From positions 1 through 8,931 of the forward strand of contig JAISTO010000080.1 in assembly GCA_031272575.1 (NCBI GenBank): a DNA stretch of 8,931 bases, in the 5' to 3' direction. The stretch comes from Treponema sp. GTDB taxonomy: Bacteria; Spirochaetota; Spirochaetia; Treponematales; Breznakiellaceae. Below the pieces are notes generated by a model that did no database searches, was not told the DNA's origin, and saw only the letters and a program-made list of their open reading frames with translations. The first letter of the stretch is position 1. The number at the start of each line of letters is the position of its first letter. A program made the position numbers and the translations under genes. This document shows positions 6,952 through 8,931 of the stretch, piece by piece.

Positions 6952-8468
6952 TGTTGGCCTCCTTTCTGCCGGCTCGCCATAAGATCGAGGTAAGCCTTTT
7001 CGTAGCGGGCGGTCTTGGGCAGCCACTTCGTGTTGATAAACGACTCGAGCGCGGCGCGGTCAATCTTGCCGACCACATAGTCGTTTTCCAGTTTGGTCTT
7101 TTCGGTGATCAGGTCAGGATAGTCCTGCTGGAACACGGTGTATTCGGGCAGGTTGACGGGCTGATAAAACACCTCGGTAGTGGAGGCGAGGTAGCGCGCC
7201 CGGTCCTCCTCGAATTTTTTCACATACTCGGGGTTAGGGTGACGGTTGGCCACCTCCCCGTCGTACAGCATGGTAACGCTCATATAGGTGCTCGTAATGT
7301 CGTTTACCAGTTTCGCCTGCTCTTCCGTAATGTCGAGGGTGCGCGTCGTGATGTCGTAGTCATTGTAGGTGAGGCCCTTCACCCCAAAGAGGAGGGTCTC
7401 GACCCCCTCGGCCGAGTTCCCCCAGTCGAGAAAGCGCAGCGCGTCTTTAGTTTTCTTTGACGATGTGGGCAGCGCGAACACGCCCCACACGGAGGGGGGC
7501 ACATAGTTGTACGCCTTGCCTTCGGCATTCTTGATCGGCGGGTAGAAGCCCCACTTGTCAAACTTGCCCCCGTTGTTCACGACGCTGTCCCCGATCAGCG
7601 TCCCGTCGTACTGCTTCCATATCGCGACACGGCCCTGGTGGCCCTTGTTAATGTCATCGTAAGTCTTGTTGATAAAGTACTCGGGGTCGAGAATTTTTTC
7701 CGCGTAGAGTTTCCGCATAAAGGTGAGGTAGGGATAGTAGCCGTCCATCTTCTCGCGGATCTTGTAGACGCCGTCGAAGTCCGGCACCCCGAAATCCACG
7801 CTGGGCAAAAACGCGTCCATGATAACCCCCCGGTCCGCCCAGAGGCCCACCGGCGAGTAGAGGAAAGTGTCGTTCTGGCCGTTGCCGTCCGGGTCGCCGG
7901 TGGCGAGGTACTTGCCGAACGCGTAAAACTCGTCGACCGTGGAAGGGGCATCCATGCCCCATTTTCTTAAGAACTCCAGGTTGACCATCATGCCGATGCG
8001 GTTCGCGTAGTTGGGCCGCGGCACCCCGTAGGTCTTGCCCAGGCTGGGCACCTGCCAGAGTTCGAGCATACCCGGCGTGACATTCCGCATGATGTCAGGA
8101 TAGTCCTTGATAAGGTCGTCCACCGGATTCAGCAGCCCGTCCTCGGCCCACTTTTCGTACATGGGGCCGCTGTTCCACAGGTACACGATGTCCGGCAGGT
8201 CCCCCGACGACATGATGATGTTGAGCCGATCGCTGTAGTTGTTGAGCGGCGGCGCCTCGATGCGCAGGTCGAAGCCCACCTTGTCCCTGATGTAATCCAG
8301 CATGGGATTTTTTGAAATCCGCATCTGGGTCGGAAGCCGCATGACGATGTTGAGCGTCACGATGGGCTTCCCATCCTCCGTGAAGGCCTGCGCCTCCTCC
8401 TTCGCGCAGCCCTGCGCCGCCGCAAGAGACAGCACGACCGCCAGCAGCAGCATAGTCCTCTTTACCAT
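6948..8468 (-). CDS. extracellular solute-binding lipoprotein, carbohydrate ABC importer (LipO-like)
   Basis: The product is 506 residues, in the size range of large sugar-binding proteins paired with LplB/YtcP permeases. The N-terminus has KR, a hydrophobic core (LLLAVVLSLAAA) and Cys21 in AQGC, a relaxed lipobox of the kind spirochaetes tolerate, so it is probably a periplasm-facing lipoprotein. Family-typical stretches are LNIVMRLPTQMRISKNPMLD, SGDLPDIVYLW, EDGLLNPVDDLIKDYPDI and YGVPRPNYANRIGMMVN. NLEFLRKWGMDAPSTVDEFY and DGNGQNDTF, a calcium-binding-like or structural loop, follow. These place it in solute-binding family 1. The start at 8468 is preceded by GGAGGG (8475-8480) with 6 nt spacing. 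The frame stays open to 8738, but those codons translate G/C repeats and are not credible protein. First gene of the five-gene unit; ligand unknown. Confidence 0.95.
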   Translation of the reverse strand: MVKRTMLLLAVVLSLAAAQGCAKEEAQAFTEDGKPIVTLNIVMRLPTQMRISKNPMLDYIRDKVGFDLRIEAPPLNNYSDRLNIIMSSGDLPDIVYLWNSGPMYEKWAEDGLLNPVDDLIKDYPDIMRNVTPGMLELWQVPSLGKTYGVPRPNYANRIGMMVNLEFLRKWGMDAPSTVDEFYAFGKYLATGDPDGNGQNDTFLYSPVGLWADRGVIMDAFLPSVDFGVPDFDGVYKIREKMDGYYPYLTFMRKLYAEKILDPEYFINKTYDDINKGHQGRVAIWKQYDGTLIGDSVVNNGGKFDKWGFYPPIKNAEGKAYNYVPPSVWGVFALPTSSKKTKDALRFLDWGNSAEGVETLLFGVKGLTYNDYDITTRTLDITEEQAKLVNDITSTYMSVTMLYDGEVANRHPNPEYVKKFEEDRARYLASTTEVFYQPVNLPEYTVFQQDYPDLITEKTKLENDYVVGKIDRAALESFINTKWLPKTARYEKAYLDLMASRQKGGQQ

Positions 8469-8537
8469 ACAAAACCCTCCATTGCAGGGCAGCCCCGCAG
8501 CCGCGCCGGGATCCCCCCGCCTTTTCTGTGTGGGGAT

Positions 8538-8566
8538 AGTGTAGCATAGTTTTGGGGGGAAGTCAA
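8538..8566 (-). promoter_or_regulatory. sigma70-type promoter of the importer operon
   Basis: On the minus strand, TTGACT (8566-8561) and TACACT (8543-8538) are separated by exactly 17 bp, with the extended element TG at 8546-8545. The -35 matches 5/6 and the -10 matches 4/6. Transcription would begin near 8531, giving a leader of about 63 nt before the ATG at 8468. The spacer has a run of six C on this strand. Confidence 0.7.
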
Positions 8567-8580
8567 GGATTTTTTTGAGG

Positions 8581-8620
8581 GAGTGGGGAGTGGGGAGTAG
8601 GGAATGGGGGCGTGGTGCGG
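8581..8620. repeat. heptamer G-rich array 1 with 13-bp tail
   Basis: Consecutive 7-mers read GAGTGGG, GAGTGGG, GAGTAGG, GAATGGG and a diverged GGCGTGG (8581-8615), and the last runs into GGGCGTGGTGCGG (8608-8620). Four or more runs of three or more G separated by 3-4 nt fit a G-quadruplex on the plus strand, which is the template for the operon. The array begins 15 bp upstream of the operon's -35 box. Confidence 0.75.
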
Positions 8621-8659
8621 GGCTTTGAGCGGGGGGATGGGCGTCGATTGGTGACTGTT

Positions 8660-8700
8660 GGGACTTGGGACTGGGGACTTGGGACTTGGGCGTGGTGCGG
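8660..8700. repeat. heptamer G-rich array 2 with the same 13-bp tail
   Basis: 7-mers GGGACTT, GGGACTG, GGGACTT, GGGACTT and GGGCGTG run from 8660 to 8694 without a break. Five GGG runs with 4-nt loops form a textbook G-quadruplex motif. The array ends in the same 13 bases (8688-8700) as array 1, exactly 80 bp away. Such heptamer arrays resemble the short tandemly repeated repetitive sequences known from filamentous cyanobacteria, though the taxon here differs. Confidence 0.8.
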
Positions 8701-8705
8701 AAGAC

Positions 8706-8785
8706 GAGTGCGTCACTCCACGCTTTTGCCTGCGTCACTCCGCGACTTGATCGCGGAGTCTCCTCTAGCGGGAGGCATCTCCCGT
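8706..8785. repeat. cluster of REP-like hairpins and short direct repeats
   Basis: ACTCCGCGA (8737-8745) and TCGCGGAGT (8751-8759) form a perfect 9-bp stem with a 5-nt loop. CGGGAG/CTCCCG (8769-8774 and 8779-8784) makes a second, and GAGTG/CACTC (8706-8710 and 8714-8718) a third. TGCGTCACTCC occurs twice (8709-8719 and 8731-8741). No T tract follows, so this reads as a REP-type element rather than a terminator. Confidence 0.6.
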
Positions 8786-8841
8786 GACCCCTCCCTACCC
8801 TCCCCAGAGGCTAAAATTGTCACATAACTTAGATTAAGAAT

Positions 8842-8930
8842 TTATCCACAGATTTACACAGATAGACACAGATAATCACCGATTTTCACCAAATTAAAGA
8901 CACGATTAGTAATAAAAAATCTGTGGATAC
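8842..8930. repeat. AT-rich element with 10-bp phased CACAGAT repeats inside a 13-bp inverted repeat
   Basis: CACAGAT stands at 8847, 8857 and 8867, with relatives CACCGAT at 8877 and CACCAAA at 8887, all exactly 10 bp apart. TATCCACAGATTT (8843-8855) is repeated inverted and perfect at 8917-8929. The left arm includes TTATCCACA (8842-8850), identical to the consensus DnaA box; the right arm has one mismatch to it (8922-8930, reverse). From memory, similar 'atctgtggataa' strings are dispersed between genes of many bacteria, so an intergenic repeat is likelier than an origin. Confidence 0.7.
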
Positions 8931-8931
8931 A

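Larger units (their letters stand above)
8469..8931. other. 463-bp gene-free, repeat-rich upstream region
   Basis: No reading frame here has codon use, a ribosome site or a product that looks like a real protein. From left to right it holds the operon leader and promoter, two G-rich heptamer arrays that share a 13-bp tail, a zone of short hairpins, and an AT-rich tract with 10-bp phased repeats. The final ~115 bp are strikingly AT rich beside the GC-rich genes, suggesting a different origin or function. The region runs to the window edge, so the next gene is unknown. Confidence 0.7.

Noticed and set aside
6952..7026. 25-residue N-terminal extension of the LplB-type permease
   Set aside because: It would overlap the end of the binding-protein gene, is polar and unlike the family. 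The ATG at 6951 has a strong AAAGGAGG site and an ATGA overlap.
8469..8531. Riboswitch or structured leader of the importer operon
   Set aside because: The leader is only about 63 nt, and I find no known aptamer pattern or stable hairpin beyond short GC pairings.
8469..8738. N-terminal extension of the binding protein by 90 residues
   Set aside because: The extension translates the promoter, the leader and the heptamer repeats. The ATG at 8468 has a good ribosome site and starts a lipoprotein signal peptide.
8737..8784. Intrinsic terminator
   Set aside because: The hairpins have no T tract on either strand, and no gene ends close by within the window.
8842..8930. Replication origin (oriC)
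   Set aside because: There is only one perfect DnaA box plus one mismatch copy, with no dnaA, dnaN or other origin gene in view, and the motif resembles a dispersed intergenic repeat.
8842..8931. CRISPR array
   Set aside because: The repeats are 7 bp with a 10-bp period. There are no 23-40 bp repeats with unique spacers, and no cas genes.

Overview
The window looks like a piece of a GC-rich, diderm bacterium, most plausibly a spirochaete of the Treponema/Spirochaeta type. The first gene encodes a secreted protein ending in a typical outer-membrane beta-barrel strand (terminal Phe), which argues against a Gram-positive. The sugar importer is of the LipO/LplB/YtcP kind, which as I recall is common in paenibacilli and in treponemes, and two proteins look like lipoproteins. 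This placement is inference; there is no rRNA or other marker gene here.

Layout: seven protein genes in two converging blocks. The plus-strand block (1-3676) holds a beta-barrel protein whose start lies off the left edge, a metallophosphoesterase lipoprotein 9 nt behind it, a perfect palindrome, and uvrB (nucleotide excision repair). The minus-strand block (8468 down to 3719) is a compact five-gene unit: solute-binding lipoprotein, LplB-type permease, YtcP/LplC-type permease, short NfeD protein and an SPFH/stomatin-like protein. Its junctions are a 4-nt ATGA overlap, 12 nt, 5 nt and 3 nt, so it is very probably one operon. A good sigma70-type promoter (TTGACT, 17 bp, TACACT with extended TG) sits upstream of the binding protein. 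The two blocks meet tail to tail over 42 bp that hold a weak A/T hairpin.

Working together: the binding protein and two permeases form a CUT1-type ABC importer, probably for an oligosaccharide or polysaccharide fragment. No ATPase is encoded here, so a shared MsmK/UgpC-like ATPase elsewhere is implied. The NfeD/SPFH pair is a standard membrane-microdomain partnership, here transcribed from the importer's promoter.

The right 460 bp (8469-8931) have no convincing gene but are dense in non-coding structure: the promoter, two heptamer G-rich arrays with G-quadruplex potential, REP-like hairpins, and an AT-rich element with a CACAGAT-type motif repeated exactly every 10 bp inside a 13-bp inverted repeat containing a perfect DnaA-box sequence. 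I see no clear new multi-gene system. The repeat-rich promoter region and the importer-NfeD-SPFH operon deserve the second look.
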